A stretch of DNA of 64,000 nucleotides from Geodermatophilus marinus (GCF_003428645.1 NZ_QVQH01000001.1:372001-436000), one strand, 5' to 3'. Counted from the first letter of the stretch, positions 45,007-55,253 are shown. Numbers and translations: made by a program. The notes: generated from the letters alone by a model not told the origin.

Positions 45007-45963
45007 TCAGGCCGCGGCGGTGGTCGCGAGCGGTACGGCGACCGGTCGGTGGCCGGCGAGGGTCGCCGCCACCTCGTCGAGGACCTGCCGGTGGAAGGGC
45101 AGGGTCATGTGCCCGATGCCGCGGACCAGCACGTTGCGGACGTGCAGGTCGGGGTGGTCGCAGCGGCCCGCGCGGGTGGGGAGCACCACCTGGTCCAGGT
45201 CGCTGTAGACCGCGGTGATCGGGGTGCGGACCCCCGGGGCCGGCAACGCCAGCTCCTCGAGCACCGGTGAACCCGGGCGCAGCTGCCGCACCAGCGGGGT
45301 GGGCAGCAGGTGCGCGAGCACCGAACCCCGGTGCGGCGTCCCGAGGGTCACGAGGGAGGCCACCCGGGCGTCGCCGCCCTGCCGCTGGACGTGGTAGCGC
45401 GCGATCAGGCCGCCCAGGCTGTGCCCGACCACGTGCACCCGCTCGTGCCCGGTCTGCTCGCAGACCCGCTCCAGGTGCGCACCGAGGTCGGCGGCGCCCC
45501 GGGCGACGTCGTCCAGCAGCGGGCTGTAGTTCCACGAGCAGACGTGGGCGAAGCCCCGCCGGCGGAGGCTGCGCCGCATCACGGCGAAGATCGAGCAGTT
45601 GTCGATCAGGCCGTGCACCAGGACGACGGGGGTCCGCGCGGCCAGCGGGTCGGCGGCGAACAACGCCCGCGCCGCAGGGTTCCGGCCGCCGGGCCGGCGG
45701 CTGGGGTCGGGGCGCACCGGCTCCACCCGCGTGCCCAGCGGGTACATCAGCACGTGGGCGCCGACGAGGGCCAGCTCGGTGATCCCGCCGGTCAGGACCG
45801 CCCGGGAGGCGAGGGCCCGCAACCCCCGTGGCGCGGCCGGGAGGACGGCCTCGGTGTGCGAGGCTGGACCGGTAGGAGGGTCGGCGGCCGGACGCACGGT
45901 CTCCGCCTCCCGTCCTCGGTCCGGGGGCTCCCCGGCTCGACCGACCCGCCGAGGCGGGTGCAC
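45007..45963 (-). CDS. alpha/beta hydrolase, triacylglycerol lipase-like
   Basis: A 318-residue alpha/beta hydrolase: PVVLVHGLIDNCSIFAVMRRSLRRRGF (oxyanion region), nucleophile elbow VHVVGHSLGG, then LVTLGTPHRGS, AVYSDLDQVVLP (acid) and RGIGHMTLPFHRQV (His). PGAP1/lipase-class 2-like proteins of this type are often exported esterases. A hydrophobic stretch at about 55-75 may be an anchor. The N-terminal 40 residues are low in complexity, so the start (GTG 45963) is uncertain; GTG codons further in, for example at about 45897, are possible. Confidence 0.82.
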   Translation of the reverse strand: MHPPRRVGRAGEPPDRGREAETVRPAADPPTGPASHTEAVLPAAPRGLRALASRAVLTGGITELALVGAHVLMYPLGTRVEPVRPDPSRRPGGRNPAARALFAADPLAARTPVVLVHGLIDNCSIFAVMRRSLRRRGFAHVCSWNYSPLLDDVARGAADLGAHLERVCEQTGHERVHVVGHSLGGLIARYHVQRQGGDARVASLVTLGTPHRGSVLAHLLPTPLVRQLRPGSPVLEELALPAPGVRTPITAVYSDLDQVVLPTRAGRCDHPDLHVRNVLVRGIGHMTLPFHRQVLDEVAATLAGHRPVAVPLATTAAA

Positions 45964-46081
45964 CGCCGCAGCGGCGCCCTGTTCACTCGACGGTAATCCC
46001 CGTGTGTGTCGGTCGTCACACGCACGACAGCACCCGGCCGCCGATCGAGGCCGGTTCGTGACCTACCGACGGAGGGGGACC

Positions 46082-47146
46082 GTGACCGCCCGAGACGGTT
46101 CGACCCGGAGACGCCCGGCCGCGGGGGCCCGCGCGCCGTCGGCCCGGCGGTCGCCGGCCCGGGGCGCGGCCGACGCGCGCGGCGGCGGTGCGCGACCCGG
46201 GCCCCCGCCGGGTGACGCGCTCGTCATCGGGCCGGTCCCGCCGCTGGCCCGGGCGGCCGGCGTGCTGCTCGTCCTCTCCGGGGTCGTGGGCCTCGTGGCG
46301 CCGTTCCCGACCTACCTGGTCGTCGGCGGGCAGGAGCTGGTCCGGGGGGACGGCATCGCCGGCGTCCTCGCGGCGTGGCTCGTGCCCGTGGTCTCGGTCG
46401 CGGTGGGGGCCGGGCTGGCCGCCGGGCGGGTGCCTCGGTTCGGGCTGGCCTTCGCCGGCGTCCTCGGGGCACCCGCCCTCGGCCTGCTGGCCATCGAGCT
46501 GTACCGCGCCCGGGACTCGACGGTGCGCCCGGCGGTGGAGGTGCTCGCCGGCGAGCGGGTGCTGACCAGTTCGGTCGAGGTCGGCGCCGGCTGGGTGCTG
46601 GGTGCGGTGTCCCTCGGTCTCCTCGTGCTGGCCGGTGTCGTCGCCGCGGCGGCGTGGGGCCGCACGGTCATGGAGGACGGCGGCGCCCTCGACCCGCTCC
46701 GCCCGGTCCTCGCCGGGGCCGGCGCGGTGCTGGGGGTGGCGACCGTCCTCTGCCTGGTGCTGCCCGCGGCCGACGTCCCCGACCGGGTCGTGACCGACCC
46801 CGTCACCGGCCTGCAGACCGTGGTCGAGCAGCCGGGGCCGCAGGGGCTGCTCGAGCGCCCGGGGCTGGCCCTGCTGGGCGGGCTGCTGCTGGCCGCGGCC
46901 CTGGTGCTGGGGGCGGTGGTGGCGCCGTCCCTGCGCCCCCGGCTGGCGGCGGTCGGCGGGCTGCTGGCGATCACCGCCGTCGTCCTCGCCGCCGGCCTGG
47001 GCGGGCTGCGGGACGCCGGGTCGCCGGACCTCCGGTGGACGCTCGCCGGCGCGGGCCTGCTGGTCGCCGGCCTGGCCTGGGCCGGGCTCACCGCGGTGGC
47101 CTGGCGCGCCCGCCGCGCACCCGCGGTGGAGCGGGGAGGGCGCTGA
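46082..47146 (+). CDS. multi-pass membrane protein of unknown function
   Basis: About 354 residues: a basic Arg/Pro/Ala-rich cytoplasmic stretch of 50 residues, then seven to eight hydrophobic helices, with a loop [24 protein letters not shown] between helices five and six. No family recognised; composition is dominated by Ala, Leu, Gly and Val. GTG 46082 is preceded by GGAGGGGGACC. It is divergent from the lipase gene and stands just before sucC, separated by a perfect palindrome. Confidence 0.65.
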   Translation: MTARDGSTRRRPAAGARAPSARRSPARGAADARGGGARPGPPPGDALVIGPVPPLARAAGVLLVLSGVVGLVAPFPTYLVVGGQELVRGDGIAGVLAAWLVPVVSVAVGAGLAAGRVPRFGLAFAGVLGAPALGLLAIELYRARDSTVRPAVEVLAGERVLTSSVEVGAGWVLGAVSLGLLVLAGVVAAAAWGRTVMEDGGALDPLRPVLAGAGAVLGVATVLCLVLPAADVPDRVVTDPVTGLQTVVEQPGPQGLLERPGLALLGGLLLAAALVLGAVVAPSLRPRLAAVGGLLAITAVVLAAGLGGLRDAGSPDLRWTLAGAGLLVAGLAWAGLTAVAWRARRAPAVERGGR

Positions 47147-47185
47147 GCAGGGCCTCCGCCCGGCGGTGCTGTGATGCGGCCCACG

Positions 47186-47203
47186 CCCCCCGACGTCGGG
47201 GGG
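47186..47203. promoter_or_regulatory. perfect palindrome upstream of the sucC promoter
   Basis: CCCCCCGACGTCGGGGGG lies 21 bases before the TACGGT box (47225-47230) of sucC and 39 after the preceding stop. It could be an operator for sucCD or a terminator for the upstream gene. Confidence 0.5.
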
Positions 47204-47238
47204 ACGGTGCCCGCACGCGGGGTCTACGGTGCCTCTCC

Positions 47239-48399
47239 GTGGATCTCTTCGAGTACCAGGCCCGTGACCTGTTGGCCGCGCACGGCGTACCCGTGCTGCC
47301 CGGCGGCGTCGCCGAGACCCCCGAGCAGGCCGAGGCGATCGCACGGGAGATCGCCGCCCCCGTCGTCGTCAAGGCGCAGGTGAAGACCGGTGGCCGGGGC
47401 AAGGCCGGGGGCGTCAAGCTCGCCGACGACGCCGAGACCGCCCGGGCCCGTGCCGAGGACATCCTGGGCCTGGACATCAAGGGCCACATCACCCACCGCG
47501 TGATGGTCGCCCAGGCCAGCGACATCGCCGAGGAGTACTACTTCTCGTACCTGCTCGACCGCGCCAACCGGACCTTCCTGGCCATGGCCAGCGTCGAGGG
47601 CGGGATGGAGATCGAGCAGCTGGCCGTCGAGCGGCCCGAGGCGCTGGCCCGGGTCCCGGTCGACGCCGCGGTCGGGGTCGACACCGCGAAGGCCGCCGAG
47701 ATCGTCGACGCCGCGGGCTTCCCGGCCGAGGTGCGGGACCAGGTGATCGCCATCGCCGTCCAGCTGTGGGACGTCTTCAGCAAGGAGGACGCCACGCTGG
47801 TCGAGGTCAACCCGCTGGCGAAGGCCCCCGACGGCACCGTGCTCGCGCTCGACGCGAAGGTGACCCTCGACGAGAACGCCGCGTTCCGGCACGAGGGCCA
47901 CGCCGCCCTGGAGGACAGCGCCTCGGCCGACCCGCTCGAGGCGGCGGCCAAGGAGAAGGACCTCAACTACGTCAAGCTCGACGGCGCGGTCGGCATCATC
48001 GGCAACGGCGCCGGCCTGGTGATGAGCACGCTGGACGTCGTCGCCTACGCCGGCGAGGAGTTCGGCGGCGTCAAGCCGGCCAACTTCCTCGACATCGGCG
48101 GAGGCGCCTCGGCCGAGGTCATGGCCAACGGCCTGCACATCATCCTCTCCGACCCCGCCGTGAAGAGCGTCTTCGTCAACGTGTTCGGCGGGATCACCGC
48201 CTGCGACGCGGTGGCCAACGGCATCGTGCACGCGCTGCAGCTGCTCGGGGACGAGGCGACCAAGCCGCTGGTGGTCCGGCTCGACGGCAACAACGTGGAG
48301 GAGGGCCGGCGGATCCTCGCCGACGCCAACCACCCGCTGGTGACCCTGGTGGACACGATGGACGGCGCCGCCCGCCGGGCCGCGGAGCTGGCCGGGTAA
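47239..48399 (+). CDS. sucC: succinate-CoA ligase (ADP-forming), beta subunit
   Basis: The 386-residue beta subunit: N-terminal ATP-grasp domain ([42 protein letters not shown]), ATP-binding and metal sites ([24 protein letters not shown]), and a C-terminal domain with [18 protein letters not shown] and [16 protein letters not shown]. Together with SucD it interconverts succinyl-CoA and succinate with substrate-level phosphorylation in the TCA cycle. GTG 47239 lies eight bases after a TACGGT box, consistent with leaderless transcription. sucD follows after a hairpin element. Confidence 0.96.
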   Translation: MDLFEYQARDLLAAHGVPVLPGGVAETPEQAEAIAREIAAPVVVKAQVKTGGRGKAGGVKLADDAETARARAEDILGLDIKGHITHRVMVAQASDIAEEYYFSYLLDRANRTFLAMASVEGGMEIEQLAVERPEALARVPVDAAVGVDTAKAAEIVDAAGFPAEVRDQVIAIAVQLWDVFSKEDATLVEVNPLAKAPDGTVLALDAKVTLDENAAFRHEGHAALEDSASADPLEAAAKEKDLNYVKLDGAVGIIGNGAGLVMSTLDVVAYAGEEFGGVKPANFLDIGGGASAEVMANGLHIILSDPAVKSVFVNVFGGITACDAVANGIVHALQLLGDEATKPLVVRLDGNNVEEGRRILADANHPLVTLVDTMDGAARRAAELAG

Positions 48400-48400
48400 G

Positions 48401-48453
48401 GGCCCCGTCCCCCTCATCCCTCGCAGGCTCGGGACGAGCCTCTGGACGGGGCC
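48401..48453 (+). repeat. stop-proximal palindrome between sucC and sucD
   Basis: Begins one base after the sucC stop. Arms GGCCCCGTCC (48401-48410) and GGACGGGGCC (48444-48453); inner stem CTCaTCCC / GGGAcGAG; loop CTCGCAGGCTCG. The inner arms differ from those of other copies at matching positions on both sides, which keeps the pairing. It lies inside the sucCD operon. Confidence 0.9.
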
Positions 48454-48489
48454 ATCGGTGCCCCCCTTCCGAGACAGGACTCAGCAACG

Positions 48490-49365
48490 ATGTCGATCTT
48501 CCTCAACGAGAACAGCAAGGTCATCGTCCAGGGCATGACCGGCTCCGAGGGGCGCAAGCACACCCAGCGCATGCTCTCCTCCGGGACCGCGATCGTCGGC
48601 GGGGTCAACCCGAAGAAGGCCGGCCAGAGCGTCGACTTCGACGGTGCCGGCGTGCCGGTGTTCGGCTCGGTCGGCGAGGCGATGAAGGAGACCGGCGCCG
48701 ACGTCAGCGTCATCTTCGTGCCCCCGGCCGGGGCGAAGGGCGCCGTCGTCGAGGCCGTGGACGCGCAGATCGGGCTGGCCGTCGTCATCACCGAGGGCAT
48801 CCCGGTGCACGACTCGACCTCCTTCTGGGCGCACGCCCAGGGCGGCTCGACCCGGATCATCGGCCCGAACTGCCCGGGGCTGATCAGCCCCGGCCGCTCG
48901 AACGCCGGCATCATCCCGGCCAACATCACCAAGCAGGGGAAGATCGGGCTGGTCAGCAAGTCCGGCACCCTGACCTACCAGATGATGTACGAGCTCCGGG
49001 ACATCGGGTTCTCCACCTGCGTCGGCATCGGCGGCGACCCGGTCATCGGGACGACGCACATCGACTGCCTGCAGGCCTTCCAGGACGACCCGGAGACCGA
49101 GGCCATCGTGATGATCGGTGAGATCGGCGGCGACGCCGAGGAGCGGGCCGCCGACTTCATCGCGGCCAACGTCACCAAGCCCGTCGTCGGCTACGTCGCC
49201 GGCTTCACCGCGCCCGAGGGCAAGACGATGGGTCACGCCGGCGCGATCGTCTCCGGCTCGGCCGGCACCGCGCAGGCCAAGAAGGAGGCCCTCGAGGCCG
49301 CCGGGGTCAGGGTCGGCAAGACGCCCTCGGAGACCGCCCGCCTCATGCGCGAGATCGTCGGCTGA
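48490..49365 (+). CDS. sucD: succinate-CoA ligase (ADP-forming), alpha subunit
   Basis: The 291-residue alpha subunit: CoA-binding Rossmann domain ([34 protein letters not shown]), [11 protein letters not shown], and the phosphohistidine loop [26 protein letters not shown], whose His carries phosphate between the two active sites. ATG 48490, 90 bases after sucC. The operon ends at a strong hairpin. Confidence 0.97.
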   Translation: MSIFLNENSKVIVQGMTGSEGRKHTQRMLSSGTAIVGGVNPKKAGQSVDFDGAGVPVFGSVGEAMKETGADVSVIFVPPAGAKGAVVEAVDAQIGLAVVITEGIPVHDSTSFWAHAQGGSTRIIGPNCPGLISPGRSNAGIIPANITKQGKIGLVSKSGTLTYQMMYELRDIGFSTCVGIGGDPVIGTTHIDCLQAFQDDPETEAIVMIGEIGGDAEERAADFIAANVTKPVVGYVAGFTAPEGKTMGHAGAIVSGSAGTAQAKKEALEAAGVRVGKTPSETARLMREIVG

Positions 49366-49373
49366 CGCCTCCC

Positions 49374-49407
49374 CGCCCGCTGCCCCCACCCCCGGGGGCG
49401 GCGGGCG
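49374..49407 (+). terminator. sucCD terminator hairpin
   Basis: CGCCCGCTGCCCCC (49374-49387) pairs with GGGGGCGGCGGGCG (49394-49407), all pairs formed counting one G-U, nine bases after the sucD stop. Confidence 0.75.
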
Positions 49408-49532
49408 GCGCTGCGCCGGGGACTCGGTAGCGTCACGGACGTCGGCCGCGGGGCGTGCCGCGATTGCCTGGCGTGGCGCCGCTCGTCAGCATGCGCCCCG
49501 GTGGAGCCCGGCCGACGGAGGAGTGCCCCGCG

Positions 49533-50753
49533 ATGACCAGCCAGCCCCCGCCCGCGGGCGGGTACGGAGGACCGGGGTGGGGGCAGGAGCCCCCGGGGGA
49601 GCCGCGCCACGGGCACCCCCCCTACGGCGGGCCGTCCCACGAGCAGCCCCCGTACGGGCAGCCGACCCACGGGCAGCCGCCCGGCTGGGGACAGCCGGGG
49701 GCGGGGCAGCAGCCCGGCCACGCCCAGCCGGCGTCCTGGGCCCAGCCGGGCCCGGGTCAGCAGGGGCCCTACGGCCAGCAGCCCGGCGGGCCGGCCCCGC
49801 ACGGGCAGGCGGGCGGAGCCCGGTACGGGGGGCGTCCGGGCGGCGGACCCGCGTTCGACGCCCGGAAGCTGAGGATGGCCGACCTCGTCGTCGCCGGCGG
49901 CACCCTGCTGTTCCTCGTCCTGGCGTTCTTCCCCTGGTACCGGTTCGAGGACGTCTTCTTCGGCGCGGACGTCAGCGTCTGGGGGTGGAGCTCCGGCCAG
50001 GTCACCACGGCGTTCTTCCTCTTCCTGCTCGCCTCGCTGTGGGCCGTGCTGCCGGCGTTCGTGCGCCTCGACCTCGGCTTCCCCCGGTCGTGGATCACCG
50101 TGGGCCTGGCCGGTCTCGGCTTCCTCATGGCCCTGCTGGCCTGGATCGACACCTTCAGCATCGGGCTGTCCTTCTCGTTGTGGGCGCTGCTCGGGTTCCT
50201 GACGGCGCTCGCCGTCCTGGCCTTCGCCGTGCTGGCGCTGCTGCCCGAGCTGACGGCGGGGCGCGCGCTGCCGGGCGGGCTGGCCGACGCCGCGCGGTGG
50301 GCCGACCAGCGGGCTCCGCAGTTCGGTCCCCCGGCCGGGCCGCGGGCCGACGACCAGCAGCCCCGGGAGCAGGCCCCCTACGGCCAGCAGCCGCCGTACG
50401 GCCAGCAGCCGCCGTACGGCCAGCAGCCGCCGTACGGCCAGCAGCCGCCGTACGGCCAGCAGCCGCCGTACGGCCAGGCCCCCTACGGCCAGCAGCCGCC
50501 CTACGGCCAGACCCCCTACGGCCAGACCCCCTACGGCCAGCAGCCGCCGTACGGCCACGCCCCCCAAGGTCAGCAGCCCGCCTACGGGCAGTTCCCCCCG
50601 CCGCCCGGCTGGCCCGCCGGCCCGGCGCCGCACGGGCAGCCCGGCGGTGCCACCCCGCGCGATCCGGGGACGGACCCGGGACCCGGGACCCCGTCCGGCG
50701 GGTCCACCGCCTCCGGGCAGGGGGCGGACCCCGAGCGGCCTTCCGGGACCTGA
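49533..50753 (+). CDS. PYGQ-repeat membrane protein (Rv0954-like)
   Basis: A 406-residue protein with a Gly/Pro/Gln-rich N-terminus (1-108), four hydrophobic helices (about 113-255) and a long C-terminal tail with repeats of PYGQQP. It resembles Rv0954 of M. tuberculosis (34 kDa antigen, DUF5336-like), also between sucD and purN, in topology and in its tyrosine-glutamine-rich tail rather than close sequence. Such tails in actinobacteria may take part in division or envelope assemblies. ATG 49533 follows GGAGGAG. Confidence 0.75.
   Translation: MTSQPPPAGGYGGPGWGQEPPGEPRHGHPPYGGPSHEQPPYGQPTHGQPPGWGQPGAGQQPGHAQPASWAQPGPGQQGPYGQQPGGPAPHGQAGGARYGGRPGGGPAFDARKLRMADLVVAGGTLLFLVLAFFPWYRFEDVFFGADVSVWGWSSGQVTTAFFLFLLASLWAVLPAFVRLDLGFPRSWITVGLAGLGFLMALLAWIDTFSIGLSFSLWALLGFLTALAVLAFAVLALLPELTAGRALPGGLADAARWADQRAPQFGPPAGPRADDQQPREQAPYGQQPPYGQQPPYGQQPPYGQQPPYGQQPPYGQAPYGQQPPYGQTPYGQTPYGQQPPYGHAPQGQQPAYGQFPPPPGWPAGPAPHGQPGGATPRDPGTDPGPGTPSGGSTASGQGADPERPSGT
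50383..50560 (+). repeat. 18-base coding tandem repeat (PYGQQP)
   Basis: Units of CAGCAGCCGCCGTACGGC, at first identical in several adjacent copies and then with TAC/CCC variants, encode QQPPYG. Exact synonymous identity between neighbours indicates recent slippage expansion. Copy number is likely to vary between strains. Confidence 0.9.
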
Positions 50754-50831
50754 CCCGGGACGCGCCCACCGGTCGTCCCCGGCCGCGGCGCGGTGCCCAC
50801 GACCGGCGCCGCGGCTTGGGACAGTGGGGGC

Positions 50832-52028
50832 GTGGTCTCCCTCCTGGCGCGACTGACCGTGCCCCGGCAGAGCGCGACCGGTGCCCGGTGGCCGGACCGG
50901 GCACCGGCCGTGGCCGCCGCCGCGTCCGCGGCGGTCACCGCCCTCGGCCTGGCCGGCCTGACGCTGGCCGTGGTGGTCGTGCAGACGCTCGACCCGTCCG
51001 GCGGCCTCCCCTTCGGCGGCTCGCTGCGCCTCGCCGGGCAGCTCTGGCTGCTGGCCCAGGGGGGCGAGCTGACGCTGGCATCGGGGCGCTTGTCGCTCGC
51101 GCCGCTGCTCGTCACCCTGCTGCTGGCCTGCGGTCTGGCGAGCGCCGGCCGGGTCGTCGTCCGTGCCTGCGACCTGACCGGGGCCCGCGCCGCGGCGGTC
51201 GCGGTGGGCGTGCTCGCCGCCGTCCACGTGCTGCTCACCGCCGGGGTCGCCCTCGCCGCCGACACGGCCGGCGCCCGCGTCGGCCTGCTGCCCGCGGTGC
51301 TCGGCGCGGCCGTCCTCGCCGTCGCCGCGGCAGGGTGGGGCGTCGTCCGCGAGTCCGGGGCCCTCGACCCCGTCGCGGGACGCCTGCCCGACGCCGTGCG
51401 CCCGCTGCTGCGCGGTGTGCTGGCCGGCTGGCTCGCCGCCGTCGCCCTGGGCCTGGCGGTGGTCGCCGTGGCGCTGGCCTCCGACACCGCGGGCTACGCG
51501 GCGGTGTCCCGCTCGCTGGGTGGTGCCGGCGCCGGGGCGCTGGGCCTGCTGGCCCTCGGCGTCCTGCTGCTGCCGAACGCCGCCGCGGGCGCCCTCGGCG
51601 TGGCGGCCGGGCCGGGCCTGTCCGTCGGCAGCGGGACGCTGGTCTCCGTCCACGGCGTCACCCTCGGCACCGTGCCGGCGCTGCCCCTGCTGGCCGCGCT
51701 GCCCGACACGCAGGCCGTGCCGCTGCTCGCGTTCGCCTCCCAGGTGGTGCCCGCGCTGGCCGGGGTCGTCGCGGGCACCACGCTCGGCCGGCACCTCGGC
51801 GGCAGCAGCGCCGGGTCGGTCGTCGCCGGTCTGTGGGGCGTGCTGGCCGGCGTGCTGCTCGGGGCGGCCTGCGGGCTGTTCGCCTGGGTCGCGGGCGGGT
51901 CGCTCGGGGACGGCGCCCTGGCCGAGGTCGGGGCACCCCCGGTGGCCACGGCGCTGTCCGTCGCCGTCCAGGCCGGCCTCGCCGCGGGCCTGGCCGCCGC
52001 GGTGGCCCGGTGGCGGTCCCCGGCCTGA
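50832..52028 (+). CDS. DUF6350 / PerM-like multi-pass membrane protein
   Basis: A 398-residue, Ala/Leu/Val-rich protein with about nine to ten helices and LLPNAAAGALGVAAGPGLSVGSGTLVSVHGVTLGTVPALPLLAALP, the conserved block of the DUF6350 family. The M. tuberculosis counterpart Rv0955 (PerM), also directly before purN, stabilises divisome protein FtsB and is needed for persistence. GTG 50832 lies six bases after GACAGT. It is likely to work at the septum; the direct evidence is family and synteny. Confidence 0.82.
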   Translation: MVSLLARLTVPRQSATGARWPDRAPAVAAAASAAVTALGLAGLTLAVVVVQTLDPSGGLPFGGSLRLAGQLWLLAQGGELTLASGRLSLAPLLVTLLLACGLASAGRVVVRACDLTGARAAAVAVGVLAAVHVLLTAGVALAADTAGARVGLLPAVLGAAVLAVAAAGWGVVRESGALDPVAGRLPDAVRPLLRGVLAGWLAAVALGLAVVAVALASDTAGYAAVSRSLGGAGAGALGLLALGVLLLPNAAAGALGVAAGPGLSVGSGTLVSVHGVTLGTVPALPLLAALPDTQAVPLLAFASQVVPALAGVVAGTTLGRHLGGSSAGSVVAGLWGVLAGVLLGAACGLFAWVAGGSLGDGALAEVGAPPVATALSVAVQAGLAAGLAAAVARWRSPA

Positions 52029-52095
52029 CCGGCCGCGTCCGCAGGGCCGCGCCGAGCCCGCGAGGCCCGCACGGCGCCCTTGTAGGGTCGCTGCC

Positions 52096-52707
52096 GTGCC
52101 CGCACCCGAGCCGTCCCCGCGGGCGCGGGTCGTCGTCCTGCTGTCCGGCACCGGCTCGCTCTGCGCCGCGCTGCTCGCCGCCACCGACGACCCGGCCTAC
52201 CCCGCGCAGGTCGTCGCGGTCGGCAGCGACCGGGACGCCGCCGGGCTCGAGCACGCCCGCCGCCGCGGCATCCCGACGTTCGCGTGCCGGCTCGGCGCGC
52301 ACCCCGACCGCGCCACCTGGGACCGCGCCCTGGCTGCCGAGATCGCGGCGCACGCGCCGGACCTGGTGGTCTCCGCGGGCTTCATGAAGATCGTCGGCCC
52401 CGCGGTCCTCGCCGCCTTCGAGGGCAGGTTGCTCAACACCCACCCGGCGCTGCTGCCGGCCTTCCCCGGGGCCCACGCGGTGCGCGACGCGCTCGCCGCG
52501 GGCGTCGCGGTCACCGGCAGCACGGTGCACCTGGTCGACGCCGGCGTGGACACCGGCCCGGTGCTCGCGCAGCGCGAGGTGCCGGTGCAGCCCGGGGACG
52601 ACGAGGCCCGGCTGCACGAACGGATCAAGACGGTGGAGCGCGAGCTCCTGGTGGAGACGGTGGCCCGCCTGGTCCCCGCCGTCCGAGGAACGGAGACCCC
52701 TGGATGA
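52096..52707 (+). CDS. purN: phosphoribosylglycinamide formyltransferase
   Basis: A 203-residue transformylase converting GAR to FGAR with 10-formyl-THF, step 3 of purine synthesis. [17 protein letters not shown] binds the phosphoribosyl group, and [20 protein letters not shown] and [12 protein letters not shown] carry the catalytic Asn, His and Asp. GTG 52096 is placed seven bases after a TAGGGT box (52083-52088), implying a leaderless transcript. It overlaps purH by four bases (ATGA). Confidence 0.96.
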   Translation: MPAPEPSPRARVVVLLSGTGSLCAALLAATDDPAYPAQVVAVGSDRDAAGLEHARRRGIPTFACRLGAHPDRATWDRALAAEIAAHAPDLVVSAGFMKIVGPAVLAAFEGRLLNTHPALLPAFPGAHAVRDALAAGVAVTGSTVHLVDAGVDTGPVLAQREVPVQPGDDEARLHERIKTVERELLVETVARLVPAVRGTETPG

Positions 52708-54254
52708 CCGATCGGACCCCGATCCGCCGCGCGCTGCTGGGCGTGTACGACAAGAGCGGCATCGAGGACCTGGCGCGCGGGCTGGCCGCGGCCGGGGTCG
52801 AGCTGGTCAGCACCGGGGCGACCGCCCGGCGCATCGCCGACGCCGGCGTCCCGGTCACCCCCGTCGAGCAGGTGACCGGCTTCCCCGAGTGCCTGGACGG
52901 GCGGGTCAAGACCCTGCACCCGGCCGTGCACGCCGGCATCCTGGCCGACCGCCGCAAGCCGGAGCACGTCGCGCAGCTCGACCGGCTCGGGATCGGCGCG
53001 TTCGACCTCGTGGTGGTCAACCTCTACCCGTTCACGCAGACCGTCGCCTCGGGCGCCACGCCCGACGAGTGCGTCGAGCAGATCGACATCGGCGGGCCGG
53101 CGATGGTGCGGGCCGCGGCGAAGAACCACCCGTCGGTCGCGGTCGTCGTCGACCCGGCCCGCTACGACGACGTCCTAGTCGCGGTGCGGGAGGGCGGCTT
53201 CACGCCGGCCCAGCGGCAGCGGCTGGCCGCTGCGGCGTTCCGGCACACCGCCACCTACGACATCGCCGTCGCCTCCTGGATGGGCAACGTGCTGGCACCG
53301 GACGACGACTCGGGCTTCCCCGCCTGGGTGGGGGCGAGCTGGGAGCGGGCCGAGGTGCTGCGCTACGGCGAGAACCCGCACCAGGCCGCGGCGCTCTACC
53401 GCAGCGACCGGCCCGGGCTGGCCCACGCCGAGCAGCTGCACGGCAAGCAGATGTCCTACAACAACTACGTCGACACCGACGCCGCGTGGCGGGCCGCGCA
53501 CGACCACGACGACCCCTGCGTGGCGATCATCAAGCACGCCAACCCCTGCGGGATCGCCGTCGGGCCGGACATCGCCTCGGCCCACCGCAAGGCGCACGCC
53601 TGCGACCCCGTGTCCGCCTTCGGCGGGGTCATCGCGGCCAACCGGGAGGTGGACCTCGCGATGGCCGAGCAGGTCGCCGAGGTCTTCACCGAGGTCGTCG
53701 TCGCGCCGTCCTTCACCGCCGACGCGGTGGACGTGCTGACGGCGAAGAAGAACATCCGGCTGCTGCGACTGCCCGACGAGACCCGGCCGGCCACCGAGCT
53801 GCGACCGCTCGGCGGCGGGCTGCTGCTCCAGGTCGCCGACCGCGTCGACGCCGCGGGCGACGACCCGACGACCTGGACGCTCGCGACCGGCCAGCCGCTG
53901 GACGCCGCCGGGCTCGACGACCTCGTCTTCGCCTGGCGCAGCGTCCGCGCGGTGCGCAGCAACGCCATCCTGCTGGCCCACGACCGGGCGACGGTCGGCG
54001 TCGGCATGGGCCAGGTCAACCGGGTGGACGCCGCCCGGCTGGCGGTGACCCGCGCCGGCGACCGCGCGGCCGGGGCGGTCGCGGCCTCCGACGCCTTCTT
54101 CCCGTTCGCCGACGGTCTCCAGGTGCTGCTCGAGGCGGGCGTGCGGGCGGTGGTGCAGCCGGGCGGGTCGGTGCGCGACGCCGAGGTGGTCGCGGCGGCC
54201 GAGGCCGCCGGCGTGCCGCTCTACCTGACCGGCACCCGGCACTTCGCGCACTGA
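52704..54254 (+). CDS. purH: bifunctional AICAR transformylase / IMP cyclohydrolase
   Basis: The 516-residue enzyme does the last two steps of IMP synthesis. The N-terminal cyclohydrolase (1-200) has the MGS-like fold [41 protein letters not shown]; the C-terminal transformylase has the catalytic KHANPCG and RHAVRSNAI-type ([11 protein letters not shown]) regions. ATG 52704 is coupled to purN. It uses 10-formyl-THF, supplied through folD encoded downstream. The stop is followed within four bases by the largest palindrome array. Confidence 0.97.
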   Translation: MTDRTPIRRALLGVYDKSGIEDLARGLAAAGVELVSTGATARRIADAGVPVTPVEQVTGFPECLDGRVKTLHPAVHAGILADRRKPEHVAQLDRLGIGAFDLVVVNLYPFTQTVASGATPDECVEQIDIGGPAMVRAAAKNHPSVAVVVDPARYDDVLVAVREGGFTPAQRQRLAAAAFRHTATYDIAVASWMGNVLAPDDDSGFPAWVGASWERAEVLRYGENPHQAAALYRSDRPGLAHAEQLHGKQMSYNNYVDTDAAWRAAHDHDDPCVAIIKHANPCGIAVGPDIASAHRKAHACDPVSAFGGVIAANREVDLAMAEQVAEVFTEVVVAPSFTADAVDVLTAKKNIRLLRLPDETRPATELRPLGGGLLLQVADRVDAAGDDPTTWTLATGQPLDAAGLDDLVFAWRSVRAVRSNAILLAHDRATVGVGMGQVNRVDAARLAVTRAGDRAAGAVAASDAFFPFADGLQVLLEAGVRAVVQPGGSVRDAEVVAAAEAAGVPLYLTGTRHFAH

Positions 54255-54258
54255 AGAA

Positions 54259-54570
54259 GGACCTCCTCGCCCCCCGCCACTCGCACGCTCGCGGCGGGTC
54301 CCTGCGAGGAGGCCGTTCCAGCACGTCACCTGCTCGGCGCGGGCCCCTGGAGGGTGGCCGTTCCAACTCGTCACCTGCTCGCGGCGGGTTCCTGCGAGGA
54401 GGCCGTTCCAGCACGTCACCTGCTCGGCGCGGGCCCCTGGAGGGTGGCCGTTCCGGCTCGTCACCTGCTCGCGGCGGGTTCCTGGAGGGTGGCCGTTCCA
54501 ACTCGTCACCTGCTCGCGGCGGGTCCCTGCGAGGACGCCGTTCCAGCACGTCGCCTGCTCGGCGCGGGGC
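54259..54570 (+). repeat. stop-proximal palindrome with 45-base alternating tandem array (copy after purH)
   Basis: Arms GGACCTCCTCGC (54259-54270) and GCGAGGAGGCC (54304-54314) pair fully apart from a bulged A, although their sequence differs strongly from other copies. Five 45-base units (54315, 54360, 54405, 54450, 54495) and a partial sixth follow. They comprise two right-half types: one ending CCTGGAGGGTGGCC, the other ending CCTGCGAGGAGGCC or similar, with spacers GTTCCAGCACGTCACC and GTTCCAACTCGTCACC. The array fills the 329-base gap and ends against the TACCCT box of the next gene. Confidence 0.92.
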
Positions 54571-54583
54571 CTACCCTGCACCG

Positions 54584-55216
54584 GTGCACAGCAGCCGACC
54601 GCACGTCCGACCGCCCGAGGCCGGTGCGGTGGTCGAGGGGCAGGACCTCGCCCGGGTCGACTGGTGGGGCACCGAGCTCGAGGCCGTCACCTTCACCCGC
54701 TGCCGCTTCGAGGACGCCGGGCTGGAGGAGCTGGTCACCCGGCGCTGCGTGTTCGACTCCTGCGTGCTCACCGGCGTCCGCCTGGGCGGCTCCCGGCACA
54801 CCGGGTCGGCGTTCCTCTCCTGCCGCTTCGACCGGGCCCGGCTGTTCGACGCCGTGTGGACCGGGTGCAAGCTCACCGGCTCGCAGTTCCCCGGCGCGGT
54901 GCTGCGGCCCGTGACCTCGGTGGACTGCGACTGGTCGTGGACGTCGCTGCGCGGGGTGGACCTCTCCGGCTCCGACCTCTCCGGCCAGCGGTTCCGGGAG
55001 GCGGACCTGACCGGCGCCGACCTGCGCGAGTGCGACCTCACCGGCGCCGACCTCGACCACTCCCGCCTGCAGGGGGCCGCGTTGCGCGGTGCCGACCTGC
55101 GGGGGGCGTCCACCGACGCCGTCCCCTGGCGCGCGCTGGACCTCACCGGCGTGCGGCTGGACCTCCAGCAGTCCGTCCAGGTCGCCCGCGCCCACGGCGC
55201 CCTGGTCACCGACTGA
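54584..55216 (+). CDS. pentapeptide repeat protein
   Basis: A 210-residue right-handed beta-helix protein. Recognisable A(D/N)LxX-type repeats run from about residue 40 to 190, clearest in LRGVDLSGSDLSGQRFREADLTGADLRECDLTGADLDHSRLQGAALRGADLRGAS. Qnr- and McbG-type members mimic DNA and protect gyrase, but many have unknown roles; no specific activity can be assigned. GTG 54584 lies six bases after a TACCCT box (54572-54577), a probable leaderless start. Confidence 0.85.
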   Translation: MHSSRPHVRPPEAGAVVEGQDLARVDWWGTELEAVTFTRCRFEDAGLEELVTRRCVFDSCVLTGVRLGGSRHTGSAFLSCRFDRARLFDAVWTGCKLTGSQFPGAVLRPVTSVDCDWSWTSLRGVDLSGSDLSGQRFREADLTGADLRECDLTGADLDHSRLQGAALRGADLRGASTDAVPWRALDLTGVRLDLQQSVQVARAHGALVTD

Positions 55217-55253
55217 GACCCCGGCCCGGGCGGGGCGACGCCGTCCCCGCCGC

